Source: Atriophallophorus winterbourni (lineage: Eukaryota > Platyhelminthes > Trematoda > Plagiorchiida > Microphallidae). Taken from it: a stretch of 64,000 bases of DNA. This document shows, piece by piece, positions 20,987 to 32,810 of this stretch (positions are counted from its first letter, which is position 1; every line of letters starts with the position of its first letter). The stretch lies in contig JACCGJ010008427.1 of the NCBI GenBank assembly GCA_013407085.1, positions 1 through 64,000 on the forward strand, given 5' to 3'. Both the position numbers and the translations under genes were made by a program. Below the pieces are notes generated by a model that saw nothing but the letters and a program-made list of their open reading frames with translations, ran no database searches and had not been told where the DNA came from.

Positions 20987-22097
20987 TCACTGACGTTCTG
21001 GGACACCAATTCTTTGTTGACCTATTTCGGTCAATGTCGAGCATGGATGTACTTGACAATCGCATGCATTTTTATGTTCTACAGCTTTTCGAATGTCTAA
21101 ACAGTTTGATTCGGGAGGAACAATCTCTCCCGCAGAAACGATAGGCAGAATTCGGTCGTTGGGCGTCAGTTTGCTTGATTTGCGTTCAGCAGCCAAGAGC
21201 TGTATCTGCTCCACCCCAGCATGCAGACCACGCTTTACACAATGCCTCCCATGTGAGCGGTCAGTAGCAAGTTCTCACCAGCTCGCGGGTCAATGTCAAG
21301 GACATTCATGTCTCTTTGGCAAACGTCATTTTACCGCAATTCACCATAGAGTAGATCTTTCGGAATACGACAATTTTCCATTCTGTATGCGTGGCTATGC
21401 CATCATAGGCGGCGCTGTCGTAGTCGCGTAAACATGCTCTGTATACCAGGTTTTGAAAGCACGTCAGCATTAATCACTTTGTCCATCCACGTTATGTTCA
21501 AGATACTACGGATGCTTCGTAGATGAAAATCATTCAGCTTCCGTTCGTGTCTGGCGTTGGTGGTCCAGGTTATACTGCCGTAGAGTAAAGCATTTAGTAC
21601 GTACACGCTGTATACCATCATCGTTGCCTCTACAGTCAACTTGCGGTTACTACAAACGCGAGAGTTCAATCGGGACCAAATGACAGCTGCTCTGCCAATC
21701 CGCTATCAATCTCCGTGTCTAGCAAGCGGTTATCCGCAATGTTTAAACCAAGATATGTGAAATGATGTACTTGTTCAAGCTGACAGTTTCCAACAGCCAT
21801 TATTGCAGGTGATACAATCGCTTGACCAAGGGATTCGGCCTCGCTCATGCTGATTGATAGCCCAGTCTTTGAATGCCGACAAAAAACAGTCTATTAGCGC
21901 CTGGAGGTGTTCTTGGTAGTAGGCAATAATGTCTGTATTGCGGGCAAACAGTGGATCACGGATTAGCACTTCCCGTACCTCGGTTTATGATTTCTACCGG
22001 TTCATGTTGAAAGCTTGCCATCATTTCGCGTGCGTAGGTAAATGCCTTATGTTCTCGTCCTAAAAGCGTGCTTCAGAAGCAGAGCAAAGAAAATGCC
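20987..22097 (-). pseudogene. LINE family C fragment (minus), part shared with copy 2
   Basis: Endonuclease-RT type non-LTR element in decay. Minus-strand blocks in order: LIRDPLFARN (the catalytic LFADDAA degraded), QLEQVHHFTYLGLNIADN, SRVCSNRKLTVEATMMVYSV, LLYGSITWTTNARHERKL, DKVINADVLSKPG, LLRQRRL and tail GEIVPPESNCLDIRKAVEHK. Multiple frameshifts. The family is RTE-like by these motifs. The similar end at 26,785 shows an (AAC)n tail, which is degraded here. Confidence 0.78.
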
Positions 22098-23168
22098 TCC
22101 TTTTGTGCCCTCAGCCGGTTCAAGTTGAAAAGCCTGCCATCACTTCGTGTACCTATGTAAATGCCATCTGTTCTCGTCTTAAAAGCGTGCTCCAGAAGCA
22201 ATGCAAATAAAATGCCGAACAGCATCATTGTTTGACGTCTCGGCTAATTTCAATGGCTTCTGAACTGAAACCGTTCAAATGGACTGAGCCATTCATGCCA
22301 GAGTAAAAAGAATTAGCGAGTGTGATCAGTTTTGAATGGCAGCCTATGATATCAAGCATTTTGAAAAGACCTTCCGTGCTGACGTAGTCGAATGCCTTCG
22401 TTAAATCAATAAAAAACAGTGTATAATGGCATGCGCCCTTCCCGACACGTTTCTTGAAGTTGTCTCAGGGAGAGAAGATCATGTTAACGGTTGATCATCC
22501 CCTGCAGAAGCCACATTGAAATTCGGAGTAAAATCTATAAGCTAAAACTTGTAGCTGCATCTGTAAAACTTCAGCAAACAATTTCCCTACAACATTCAGA
22601 ATTGAGATTCCTTGTTGCAGTCTCATCAATCATGGTTATTCTCAATTAGCGTGATGATATTGGTAACTCGCAACTCTTGTGGGAGGCACTCCTCCTGCCG
22701 CGGCTGAAGAAGCAAACGACTGATGAGCTTAGTTGGAATTCGGTTTTCACCAGCGGTCTCTCCTTTCGCTAAGCTGTCGTTTTCTTTAGTGAGCTCTGTA
22801 AATTCTAATTAATACGTACCTATTTTATAAGCATTAGTTAATAACCGAGTGTCGAACTTATAGTAGATAACAATTTTATATTTTGTGTAAATTCTTTCCA
22901 ACAATAAAATTTTTATTTCGAATAAAATAATCAGTTCGCACAAAGCTTCGTCAAAACAATATGATATTGCAGTTCCGGAGAATTATTTAAAATACTGCCT
23001 CCGAACATCACTTAACAAGCGTGCATGTGAAAGATTTGTGTTATGTAGACGGTAACATGCGAGGTTTTCTGGAACTTAGTTGAATCGCGCCAGCTGTATT
23101 CTTGCCATCTACCCTACAAAATTATGAGCTGATCATACCGAGGGTGAAGTATTTTCGTAACACGTGAG
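22098..23168 (-). repeat. Family C LINE 5' part and flank, homologous to 60,340-61,407
   Basis: From CTCCTTTTGTGCCCTCAG onward this matches 60,340-61,407 nearly base for base, not the copy 2 continuation at 50,535. Because of the join, the block CCGGTTCA.GTTGAAA through GCGTGCT.CAGAAGCA occurs twice in tandem (about 21,995-22,096 and 22,116-22,220), once from each parent LINE. Decayed RT reading continues to about 22,800. After that, non-coding AT-rich flank runs to the family B insertion. Confidence 0.85.
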
Positions 23169-25273
23169 ATTCACCCAGATTCAAGATTCAAGATTTATGG
23201 TTAAAAAAGCAAATGGCTGTACAATACCATAGGATATACGTATAAAAAATTATAAATAAAAAAATCGTTACTTGTATGATCATATCCATGTTCTTCATAG
23301 TTGGAGCAAAAATAATCCTCAATGGCAACACAGACTGAGGGAAAAGAATCTTTGGATGGACGGTAGTTTCGTGCGTTTAAAAAATATAGATATTAATAGG
23401 TAGGGGCCAACGCAGTAGTTCTCAACATAAGGTTTCGTAACCTTTGTTTAAAGATATGCTCGTTCGCCGAGGTAACGATATCTATCGGCAAGCTATTCCA
23501 CAAGAAGCATACACGAACAGCGAAGAAGTGACGACGACAGTTCAATCGTGAGTGTGGGATTTGAAGGGTCAAAGGGTGGCTGCGTGTGGGGACAACCGAA
23601 CCAAACTTGAAGAGGTGTTTGAGAGGGTGGGATTTCGCATAGATGATTCGATATGTCAGAGTGAGGTCGTGTAGGATACGCCTGCGCTCGAGGGTGCACA
23701 GTCCAAGTCTGGTCAGTCGCTGCTCAAAGGGTAAATTATTCAATCCGGTAACAATTTTGGTTGCCTTGTGATAAATTCGTTCGAGGAGCGAGATGTTTTT
23801 TTTCCATCCATGGCGTCCAAGCTTGTACAGCGTAGTCAACGACAGGATGTATGTAAGTGTTTAGTAATTTCGTGAGTGAGTGTGGTGGGAAACGTCCGAA
23901 AATGCGTTTCAGTACACCTAGCAAGCTGCACGCACGCTTGTAGACGGCGTCGCACTGTAGGCTGTTCTTCAAAGTGCCAGACACCAAGATTCCGAGATCT
24001 TTTTGTGATGTACTCCATTCAAGCGGGTGGCTGCCAAGTTTGTAGGTAAAGGGAAAGGGTTTTCCGACTTGCAACATTTTGCACTTGCGGAAATTAAATG
24101 GCAGTTTGTTTTGGATTGACCACTGGTGCAGCTTATTCAAATCTCCTTGCAGAACATGACAGTCCTCGATAGAGTTGACCTTCGTCCAGATTTTTACATC
24201 ATCTGCGAATAAAACAAGCTTACATGCTAGTAAGTTCGGTAGATCGTTTATAAATATGAGGAACAGTATTGGACCGAGAACCGAACCCTGAGGGACTCCG
24301 CTCGTGGCTTCAATTGTTCGAGAAGTTTCACCATCTATTCTGACTTTTACTTTGCGTCCAGACAGGTAACTTGTGAACCATGTTAGTAGGTTTCCGATGA
24401 CGCCAACATTCTGCAGTTTCTGAAGCAGTAAGGAGTGATTCACTCTGTCGAATGCTTTAGATATATCTAAGTAACCGGCATGGACGGAACCCCCTTGGTC
24501 TAGTGCTTGCGTCCAGTCATTTAGAGTCGTGAGCAAGTTAGACAGGCATGAATATGTTTTCCTAAATCCGTGTTGTGTGAAAGTTATTAACTGATGGTTC
24601 TCGAGATGTTCAACAAGTCGTTCACACACCAGGCGTTCCAAAATTTTAGAAACCGCTGAAAGAAGCGTCACGGGGCGGTAATTCGCCGGATCAGAACGAC
24701 TGCCCCCTTTGTAGATTGGTGTGATAACACCGGTTTTCCATTGAGTTGGTACGGTTCCCGTATTCAATGAGTGCCTGAATAGACCACTTAGTGGGCCACA
24801 AAGCTCCAGCTCGCATGACTTCAGAACAGCGGGTGTTATTCCATCCTCTCCTGGTGATTTGCGAACGTTCAGTCCGCGTAAATGTTTTCGCACAACCGTA
24901 GGATTTACCTCGATGTTGCTAAGGCATTCGACTTGTAGTGGGTGCGGCAAAGACGTCAGCGTTGACACGTTCTTTGGACAAAATACTTGCGCATAAAATG
25001 ATATTAGGGCATCAGCTGTATCCTTGACATTATCAGTCAGTCCGTTCTCTGTCTGGATAGGAAATACACCCGGCTTAACCTTGGTCGCGGTGTTTACGAT
25101 GGTGTACAGCAACTTAGGATGTCGTTCCATCTGGTCGATCAGCTTCCAATGGTGATATTGCTTGTCTTCTCGAATTAGGGACGTCACCTTGTTACGAAAA
25201 CTACGAAAGTGTTCCCAGGATGCGTCTGTTCGTATTATTTTGTGTGCAGCCCATGCGGAATTTCGCATGGCAG
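23169..25273 (-). mobile_element. CR1-like LINE family B, 5'-truncated
   Basis: A minus-strand insertion absent from the homologous site at ~61,407, which reads ACACGTGAG-TAGAAC. The 3' end (left) has tandem TTGAATC-type repeats after AACCATAAATC and no poly(A), as for CR1. The 5' end is truncated inside ORF2, so endonuclease and ORF1 are missing. Only AG is shared at both junctions, so a target duplication is at most 2 bp. Related family B pieces lie at 54,413-56,125 and 58,390-58,645. Confidence 0.88.
23393..25273 (-). pseudogene. LINE family B ORF2 reverse transcriptase, one homopolymer frameshift
   Basis: Contains a nearly complete RT: IYKGGSRSDPANYRPVTLLS, HGFRKTYSCLSNLL, AGYLDISKAFDRVNHSLLL, TSGVPQGSVLGPILFLIF, catalytic LFADDVKIW, DLGILVSG, and a C-terminal domain (ERIYHKATKIVTGLNNLPFE, FFAVRVCFLWNSLP) ending at 23,393. 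The frame that reaches the 5' junction continues for 10 codons into flanking DNA up to 25,304, so the apparent Met there is host sequence. The only break seen is a frame change at the run of eight T at 23,796-23,803, between the RT and the C-terminal domain. That makes it a young copy, or a sequencing slip at the homopolymer. Confidence 0.88.
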
Positions 25274-25509
25274 TAGAACATTTATCAAAAGTATCAAACG
25301 ACATGTATGATGACCAGAAGCAAGTTAGTAATTATCGTACGTAATAAACCGGCTGGTTAGTAGCGAGAAGACTCAGAACAGTTCAAGCATTAATATTTCG
25401 GCTAGGTTTCCATGTAATTTTACTCGCAAAAGATAGAAAAACATCATATTATTTGCCTGTGAATACGATCGTATTTTTGCGTGGAACATAACGGGTGACC
25501 TTTGGAACT
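25274..25509. repeat. Right flank of family B insertion, homologous to 61,408-61,643
   Basis: Continues the match to the downstream block and ends at GACCTTTGGAACT. No gene. With 22,098-23,168 it forms the pre-insertion sequence that also exists at 60,340-61,643. Confidence 0.85.
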
Positions 25510-25511
25510 AG

Positions 25512-25635
25512 CCAATATAGAATCGACATCGTGTGTAAGGTCAGTGCAGATAGGGCGTTCAGTGAGTGCAAACTGAAGTGATGACGCAGAGGCGTTCGAA
25601 TTATAATCTAGGCTTTGCACGATTTGAAAATATAC
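25512..25635 (-). pseudogene. Small family A LINE ORF2 fragment
   Basis: Diverged copy of the ORF2 stretch at about 2,698-2,830: GCCAATAT, then a block around GTAAGGTCAGTGCAGA and GTTCGAATTATAATCTAGGC. It is too short to code. It starts exactly where homology to the 61.6 kb block ends. Confidence 0.65.
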
Positions 25636-26192
25636 CGAATTTCCATAAACGTTTACTTACTTCAGTTTAACTGAAACGGAACAACTTTTTGATTTTGGAA
25701 GCTCAAAACATTCACTTTTTTCTAAGGAAAACCTGTTTATGGTCTAATTAATCAGATAAATTAATTAAAAGAAAAGTTGCTGCAATACACTTAACGAGGT
25801 TGTATAAATACAAGCAGATGTTTTACAAGTTTCATGTTTAAATGAAACATTCCTAGACCCGGAAAATAGTGCACAGTTATACGTAGATAATAAAAAAGTA
25901 CCTTTTTACATTTCGAAATTTCTTGATTTTTTATATCAATTGGTTAAGAATAGAAACTGGAATAAGAGAATCGAAATTATTGTTTTTAAACTAAACAGGA
26001 GGAATATAATACACTTAATAAGGTACAACAAGTATAGTTGATTGTTCGACATGTCCGAGGTTGTAATGTACAATGTCTATACCCTACTTAACCTGACTTA
26101 ACCTTTCTAAAATTGAAGATTAATGAGAACTTGCAGAACGTCCCTTAATAATCCGAGCATGAAATTCGTTTTGAACTTTGTAGCAGATAAAA
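25636..26192. other. AT-rich spacer, nothing recognised
   Basis: No coding, RNA or repeat signal that I can name. Confidence 0.5.
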
Positions 26193-26398
26193 GTGAATAG
26201 CGTTGAATCGAGCAGCGTGGATGCTGTATTCACCCGGCAATACTCCAAATACTTGACACATTGTATACCGCGCAACAAAGGAGCCTTACTAGTTCGGGAT
26301 GAAAAGAGAGCACAACAATTGAAGATTCTGTCAAAAATAGAGGTCAACCTTGAATTATTATATAAAAGCATGAACGTGAAAGCGAAATTCAAACCAGG
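26193..26398 (+). other. Possible orphan exon
   Basis: An open plus-strand stretch with protein-like composition (VDAVFTRQYSKYLTHCIPRN, then KGALLVRDEKRAQQLKILSK) that ends at a donor-like CCAG-GTATTT at 26,398/26,399. An acceptor-like TTTGTAGCAG lies upstream. No family recognised and no partner exon seen. The frame runs into the neighbouring LINE fragment only by chance. Confidence 0.3.
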
Positions 26399-26419
26399 TA
26401 TTTTTGCAGTCCATAATGG

Positions 26420-26785
26420 TGAAAGTTTCCACCCTATTGCGACAGCGCCGCCTGCGGTGGCTTGGTCATGTCTACAGAATGGAAAATGGTCGTATTCCGA
26501 AAGATCTACTCTATGGCGAGTTGCAATTAGGAAGTCGACCATTGGGCATACCGCACTTGCGGTACAAAGACGTTTACAAAAAGGTATGAAAGCTCTTGGC
26601 ATTGACCCGGCGAGTTGAGAAGAACTTGCTCTTGACCGCTCACATTGAAGGCATTGTGTAAAGCGTCGTCTCGAATCAGATTGTTTAGTCATTCCAGAAG
26701 CTGTAGAACATAAACATTCATGCAATTGTGATGTACATCCATGGTCGACATCGACCGAAGGAGGCCAACAACAACAACAACAATG
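26420..26785 (+). pseudogene. LINE family C 3' end fragment (+)
   Basis: Plus-strand tail of the RT protein: TLLRQRRLRWLGHVYRMENG, RIPKDLLYGELQLGSRP and LRYKDVYKKVMKALGI. It then runs to CDVHPWSTSTEGG and ends in GGAGGCC(AAC)n at 26,760-26,783, the apparent 3' terminus of the family. It is 5'-truncated and has in-frame stops. Confidence 0.8.
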
Positions 26786-28509
26786 GTGAAAGTATAAATA
26801 AGACCGCAAATGCTCTTGCAATTTATTATTGCAGTCTCTGTAACAAAACGCAACACAAGAATTGAAACATTGCGCGAAATTTTGATCAATCAAGATATTG
26901 TCACACGTCAATTTGTAAAACTGAATGTGAAAAATATCAAAGTATGGACCACATCACACCGGATGTTCTCATGTTCTATCATCGTCGCATGTCTAAACAG
27001 ACTAAAAATCCTTCCTTTTATTCCATTTTTTACTTTCATCGTTTACCCTCCTCATGGTATACTTGTTATCACATCGTCTGTAAAGACTTGTGCAATATTA
27101 AATAAATAATAATATAATAAACTGCTTTTCAGCCTGTCTAACTATTAGTTGCTTCCGCATGTGGCACCAAAATATTAGAAGTCCGACGTGATCGCACCTA
27201 TTTACAAAGGCTGTGCTCGATCTGAAGCTGGAAATTGTCGTCACATTGCACGATTGCTCATGATTAGGCAGGTCATGATCGTCTGATCTCAAGAACGTGA
27301 TCTCACGCGTACTTTAGTTTTGTATTCGCAACATTCATTTCGATCGCATTGCTCCTGTCTAACGGATCATTTCACAGCGTTAGACCATTGGAAGAATATG
27401 TTGAATAGAGTTTGATGCATTCACTTTTGATATTTGGACATATATAACTTTGATAGAATCAATCAGGCTTGCTTATTGTGCTATTTACTCCTATGGTCGT
27501 TATACGACTACTTTTCAGATTGCCACGCAAGTGTTAGAGCGAACGGATTGTTATTAAATACGATTAAAACCACTAGGAGAGTCAAAATAGGCCTGTGCTG
27601 GGTTCGAATCCCTGTCTCCTATACAACGATTTACCCCTCACCTTCAGTGTATCGAAAATAGTTCTCTTCGAGTATCATATAGGAATTCGACGCGCATCAC
27701 TTCTGCTGCAGATTGTGAGAAAGTTTAGAGAGGTTTGGACACCATGTGAGCTTGGGCTGCTGTGGATGAGATGCCATTTAACACAGATATAATCATTATT
27801 CTCCAACTTAGTAAAATTGTTTATTTGACAAATATATTAGAAATTAACCGTGGGTCATAACATTTGTTATAAAAACATTGGGGTATGAATTAGGTGAAAC
27901 TTGTCGAGCACATGTCAATGCCAGAATGTATATAGACAGGCCAGCATATAGTTAGGTAATTTCGAATAATATTTGAAAGATTCTCGATGGTAACGTTATC
28001 AAAGGTAATTAACGTCCAATAATTTAGTATGTGGTAGAGTACTTGGTTCATTGGCTAGGTAAAAATATCGACCTCTTCGATAAAAGTTATGAAAAGAGTG
28101 AATACGTTAGTAATATGTATATATGTATATCTGGCGAGCATCATTTCATAGTCTGAATGATAATATATCTCTCGGGTCAGTTTACACCATTATTCATAAA
28201 CGATATACGATGCATTTAATAAAACAGCCATAGCATTTCACATCTTATATCATTTTAACCATCAAAGTAAATGTGGTCATTTATATGTCGACATTTTAAG
28301 TTGCATTAATGTAGGCTTGTAATATTTTGACCTTGTGAAAAGAGTATGCGACAAATGGTGACTTCGCAATACTAATAATTTTCTTCTCCCATTTCAGACA
28401 GAACGAAGCTGTACGTAATTAGAGTGAGTTGGTATAATGAATACAACAAAGCAGATTAACTTGCACATATTATGCTAATTTATTAATGTTTTGCGGATGC
28501 TGAACTACT
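26786..28509. other. Inter-copy spacer, no gene recognised
   Basis: AT-rich. A perfect B-box-like GGTTCGAATCCC at 27,600-27,611 has no tRNA fold around it. Nothing else is identifiable. It ends where the inverted-repeat arm begins at GCGTCTCGTAAG. Confidence 0.5.
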
Positions 28510-29568
28510 GCGTCTCGTAAGGGATTTATTTTGTGACGCTTTATTCCGATATGAGCAGAAATATTGATAGCCGAACTAACATGAGAAAAAAGTATAAAAA
28601 TTCTAATCAGTAATTTTAAAATGAAGCGCAAATATTTTTAGTGATTGAATCATCTTAATCTGATATCGCAATGATTTATACGCGAGGAAATGTATCGGAT
28701 TTAGATTTAATTGTGTTCTTTCGGTTATAATCCGCTTAGGATAATTTCTACATTTTGTATGCTGCCGGGAATAATGACGATGATAGATCATCATGATGTA
28801 TTATAGTTTAAGTTGCGTTACATTTTCTTTCTGATGTTTACTACACATTCACAAAACTTGATAAAACGCATTTTGTATATTTGAGTTGATTAGACTTCAT
28901 CCAGCTCTTGCTGTGATCAAGATTTTACATATTTCGCAAAGCTTCAACCATGCTCTCATCTAGCTATTCAATATTTTTCATAGTGAATGAGACTTGTGTA
29001 ATTTATGTTCATTTTGTAATTTATTTATTGATGATGATTATGGTAGTGTTTTGTTTTTGGTAATGTTAGTTATGAAGGTAGCCATAATGCATAAACCCTT
29101 AAACGGAACGAAAGATGTCAAATACCAATTTCGAAGCAAATGATTTTGAGGTAATAAATTACATTCTGAAGAAGTATCACAAAATATTCGTTTGAATATT
29201 TGCAATTACGAAAATTAAAAAAATAAAGATTACGGATAAGCAACCTGGAATCCTGTATGCTATTTCTCGAAATCATTTTAATGCGTTGACTATATCTTTA
29301 GGACTACTAGGAAAATTTCATATTCTTAATCTTATAATATCTACTCGAGTTAATATTCAAAATGCGAAATTAATTAATGTAAAAATGTCATTTATCACTA
29401 TATGAGCTAGGATCATTTACATGGTAAATTTTTTAGTGTTATAACAGTGAGTTAAATAAAAACGAAAATCAATCAATTAAATATATGTAAGCATTTACAT
29501 CATCGAAAAGGTGAATACAACTCACAGTACGTTAGCAACATAACGTGACAGAACGAAGTCCTGTCAAC
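28510..29568. repeat. Left arm of large inverted repeat, outer part, copy 2
   Basis: Reverse complement of about 15,828-16,917, including the first 54 bases of the hexokinase exon (here inverted at 28,510-28,563) with its upstream intron. The breakpoint falls inside the exon. From 28,815 it equals window position 1 onward. Relative to copy 1 it lacks ~46 bp after AATGCGAAA. Confidence 0.87.
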
Positions 29569-30000
29569 CGAAAACATCCCGAGAACATTTCGCTGTTTAC
29601 TTTCGGCACTAATCCGTGTAGATAAAATTGGGATATATTATCCATGGTATTCCATAATTAATTTGAATCAGTATCAGTATCAGTATCACAGGGCGATAGT
29701 CGACCAAGTCGAAATGAGTGCCCAGATTCTTTCGGAGGTGTGCTTGAAAACACCCACTACTACCAGGATTGATTCGTAAGTAACACAGGCGTGTGTAACT
29801 GTGAATGAAAGATGGGAGATGTCTCATCACCGAAAGGTGAGAGAGTTATGCATGTTGCATGTCCAATCGAATGAAAAGACGATGGACAGCAGTTTATTTC
29901 CACAAATGCGAAAAAATGAAAAAGAAACTCTTTTTTGTGTTTCAAAAAACTTTTTCGAATATTTTTGTGTTTTTTTATCATAAAAATGAGGGATTTAGTC

Positions 30001-32810
30001 TTAAGGGTAATGCTCCGGGAAGAGCTCCTGCCACCGTTCGTCCATCCCATGTTTGAACGCAATTACTGAAGTTGCCAAGATTAGTTCTGCGGGAAGTGAG
30101 TTCCACGCGTTCACTATACGGATGCTAAAGAAGTGCGTTCTGGATTCGAGCCTGGTGTGCTGTTTACTTAGCTTAAAACTGTGCCCTCGTGTACCAACCA
30201 AAGGAGAGAACCGGAAGATGTCATCGAATTCTAAACAACTTAGTCCTTTGACAACCTTAAAGGTCTCTATAAGATCCCCCTAAGTTGCCTCCTCCTAAGT
30301 GAGAAAAGTCCTAGTGCTAATAGACGATTTTCACAATTGGTGTGTGCTAACCCCTCGATCATGCGAGTGGCCAGCTTCTGTACCTTTTCTAGCTGCACTA
30401 TATCCTTCTGGTAATACGGCTTCCAAGCCTGGATACAGTATTCTAATGTGGCCTTACTATTGCCTTGTAGAGGGGCAATAGCACCTCAGCTTTTCTGCAA
30501 GTGAGGGCTGAACGTAGTCGAAAGAGTTCCCTCCTGGCCCTTTGAGCTGCAGCAGCACATTGGTCAGCCCACTTAAAGTTTGCGGAGACTACGATTCCTA
30601 GGTCCTTAGTAGACTTTACCCTACGGAACTCCGTGTGAGCTGAGGGCGTAGACACAATCATGTTGCCTGCTAGTGTAGAGAGCAAGTGACTCTTATCTAG
30701 GTTAAGGGGAAGGTCCCACTTACCCGCCCATGCTGTTACAGCTTCCACATCACTTATCAGATCGGAGTTATCCGACCTACCGACAATTTTAACGTCGTCA
30801 GCAAACATATAACAGGGTGAGCGCAGTTGGCTGGCTAGATCATCAATGAAGATGAGGAACAGCAACGGCCCCAAGACTGAGCCCTGGGGAACCCCACTCG
30901 TTACATGCGCACTTGCGGAGTAAGTATCATCTACCCTGACAGTAAAGGAACGGTCGCTAAGGAATGCTCGAATCCAGCCCAGAAGGTTCCCTGATACTCC
31001 TATGGCTGAGAGTTTGAGAAGCAAGAGCCTATGGTTGACTGAATCGAAAGCCTTACTAAAGTCGAGATAGAAGACTTCTACAGCTATACCATCATCCATC
31101 CTCTTAGTAACCTCGTTAAGAAAGCTCAACAAATTTGTCAGACATGACCTACCTTTTAAGAAGCCGTGTTGTGCGCCATTCAAAAGAGAGTGTTTGGTTA
31201 GATATCCACATATTTTATCGCGGATCAATCTTTCCATAACCTTACATAGTACACTAGTGAGGCTAACCGGGCGGTAATTATTGACCGCCGAGGAAGCTCC
31301 TCCCTTATGGATAGGTACTACAACGGCTGATCTCTAGTCTAAAGGAAGGGTGCCCTGACTGAGGGATGATGTGAAAATTTCTGTGATCGGCACAGCTAAC
31401 ATAGGCGCTAGCAGTCTGATCATTCGTGGATGGATGCTATCGGGCCCAGCCGACTTGTTGTAAGCTAGGCTGGCCAATATATTCTCAACAATGTGTACCT
31501 CGAATGTAAGGTCAGTGCAGAGGGGGCGATCAGAGAGTACACATTGGAGTGATGGCGCAGATGCATTCGAGTTATAATCTCGGCGTTGTACGCCTTGAAA
31601 ATGCGCGGAAAACAATTGAGCCCTTTCAGTGCTTGCAATGACGGCTGATCCATCGTCCCTTCTCAAGGTACCTACACCTTTTCGTGTTGACCCTTTAGAT
31701 TGAACGTAGCTGTAGTAACGTTTCGGATGAGTATGGGCCTCTTGAGCGAGTCTCATTTCGAAAGAAATCTTTGCTCCACGTATCTTGGAAACAGCTATGT
31801 TTCGCGCTTCTTTGTAACGGGCCCAAGTCCCACATGAGGGAGTAAGCTTATAACGCCTCCATTTTGCGTCGCGGTGACGTACGCTACGGGAAACTGAGGC
31901 TGACCACCATTGAGGTTTACCTTTTTTGCGAACGGGTAAGAGAGGAGCGAATCGATCCTGAAGTTGAAGGATGTTATTCTTGATCTGCCCCCACATCCCA
32001 TCCACATGGTCAATGTTTTGCCATGGGAGTAGCGCTGCTGCCTGTAATAGGGAAGCAGGGTCGATCCTATGGAAGCTTCGAGACATCTTAAGTGGGGGTT
32101 TACCAAATGAAAGAAGTAACTCGCAGGCTAACACTACGTGGTCGCTCTTTCCTAGTGGTGGCAGTACGACCAAATTTTGTATACCGCTTTCAGAAGTAGA
32201 AATAACTAGGTCAAGAATAGACGGAGACTGACCCTCGCGGAATCTAGTTGGTTCGTTTACGTGTTGGTAAAGTGCATGGGAGTGTAACCAGTCCAGAAAA
32301 TCGTTCGCGACTCCTGGGGCATGCGTGGGTAGATTAAAATCGCCGAAGATTACAACACGTGGTGATACGGCTAAAAGAGACGAGAGCTGAATTTGCAAAA
32401 GAGCATCTTCTTCCAAACTAGTGCTCGGACTACGGTAGATGCAGCTTACAACTATACGCGTGCATCCATGTATGAGCAAGGCAGATATTATCTGCACATT
32501 CGTTGTAGAAAAAGAAATACTTTTCTCGAAGGGAATAGCGTTATCAATAAGGAGCAACGCCCCTCCAGCTAGCTTACCCAGGGGTCGATCGCTTCTTACG
32601 GCGCTAAACCTATCCGCGATTAAAGCTGGTATGTGGTCATCATGAGACAACCATGATTCCGTGACACCCACAATTTTGCAGTGGGTGTCGTCAACTCTAC
32701 AGAGGAGTTCAGCCCATTTATTTCTAATGCTACAAGCGTTTGTATAGAACAGAAGAGCACTATCGTGTGGGGCCAGACTCCCGGTGTTAGAGCTACCTAA
32801 GAGCTCTTTG
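30001..32810 (-). pseudogene. LINE family A ORF2, copy 2: nonsense, frameshift and 24-bp deletion
   Basis: Same endonuclease-RT as copy 1. Lesions here: a Trp codon before TAVVVPIHKGG is TAG (plus-strand 31,334-31,336); one base is missing near 30,445 (ATTCTAATG against ATTCTAAATG), which cuts the thumb; and eight codons (EINWEYQS) are missing in frame just after GDFNLP near 32,325. The region broken in copy 1 (HGFLKGRS) is intact here, and FADDVKI is kept. Confidence 0.86.

Larger units (their letters stand above)
1..22097. repeat. Segmental duplication, copy 1
   Basis: The whole segment reappears in the same orientation at 28,815-50,534. The offset is about 28,814 at the start, 28,343-28,347 in the middle and 28,437 at the end; the changes come from indels. 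All element boundaries, ORF breaks and exon lesions inside are shared except those listed separately. The left end is cut by the window edge, so the true start is unknown. The right end lies inside an antisense LINE of family C, where the copies part after a shared TGCC. It may be a true tandem duplication or an uncollapsed second haplotype. Confidence 0.93.

Noticed and set aside
26120..26911. 263-codon minus-strand open frame
   Set aside because: It is the antisense of the plus-strand family C RT tail (RWLGHV..., RYKDV...), whose sense motifs are clear; the Cys-rich and His-rich look comes from reversed LINE and (AAC)n sequence.
27590..27625. tRNA gene suggested by a perfect B-box GGTTCGAATCCC
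   Set aside because: No A box at the right distance and no cloverleaf; at best a remnant of a tRNA-derived short element.
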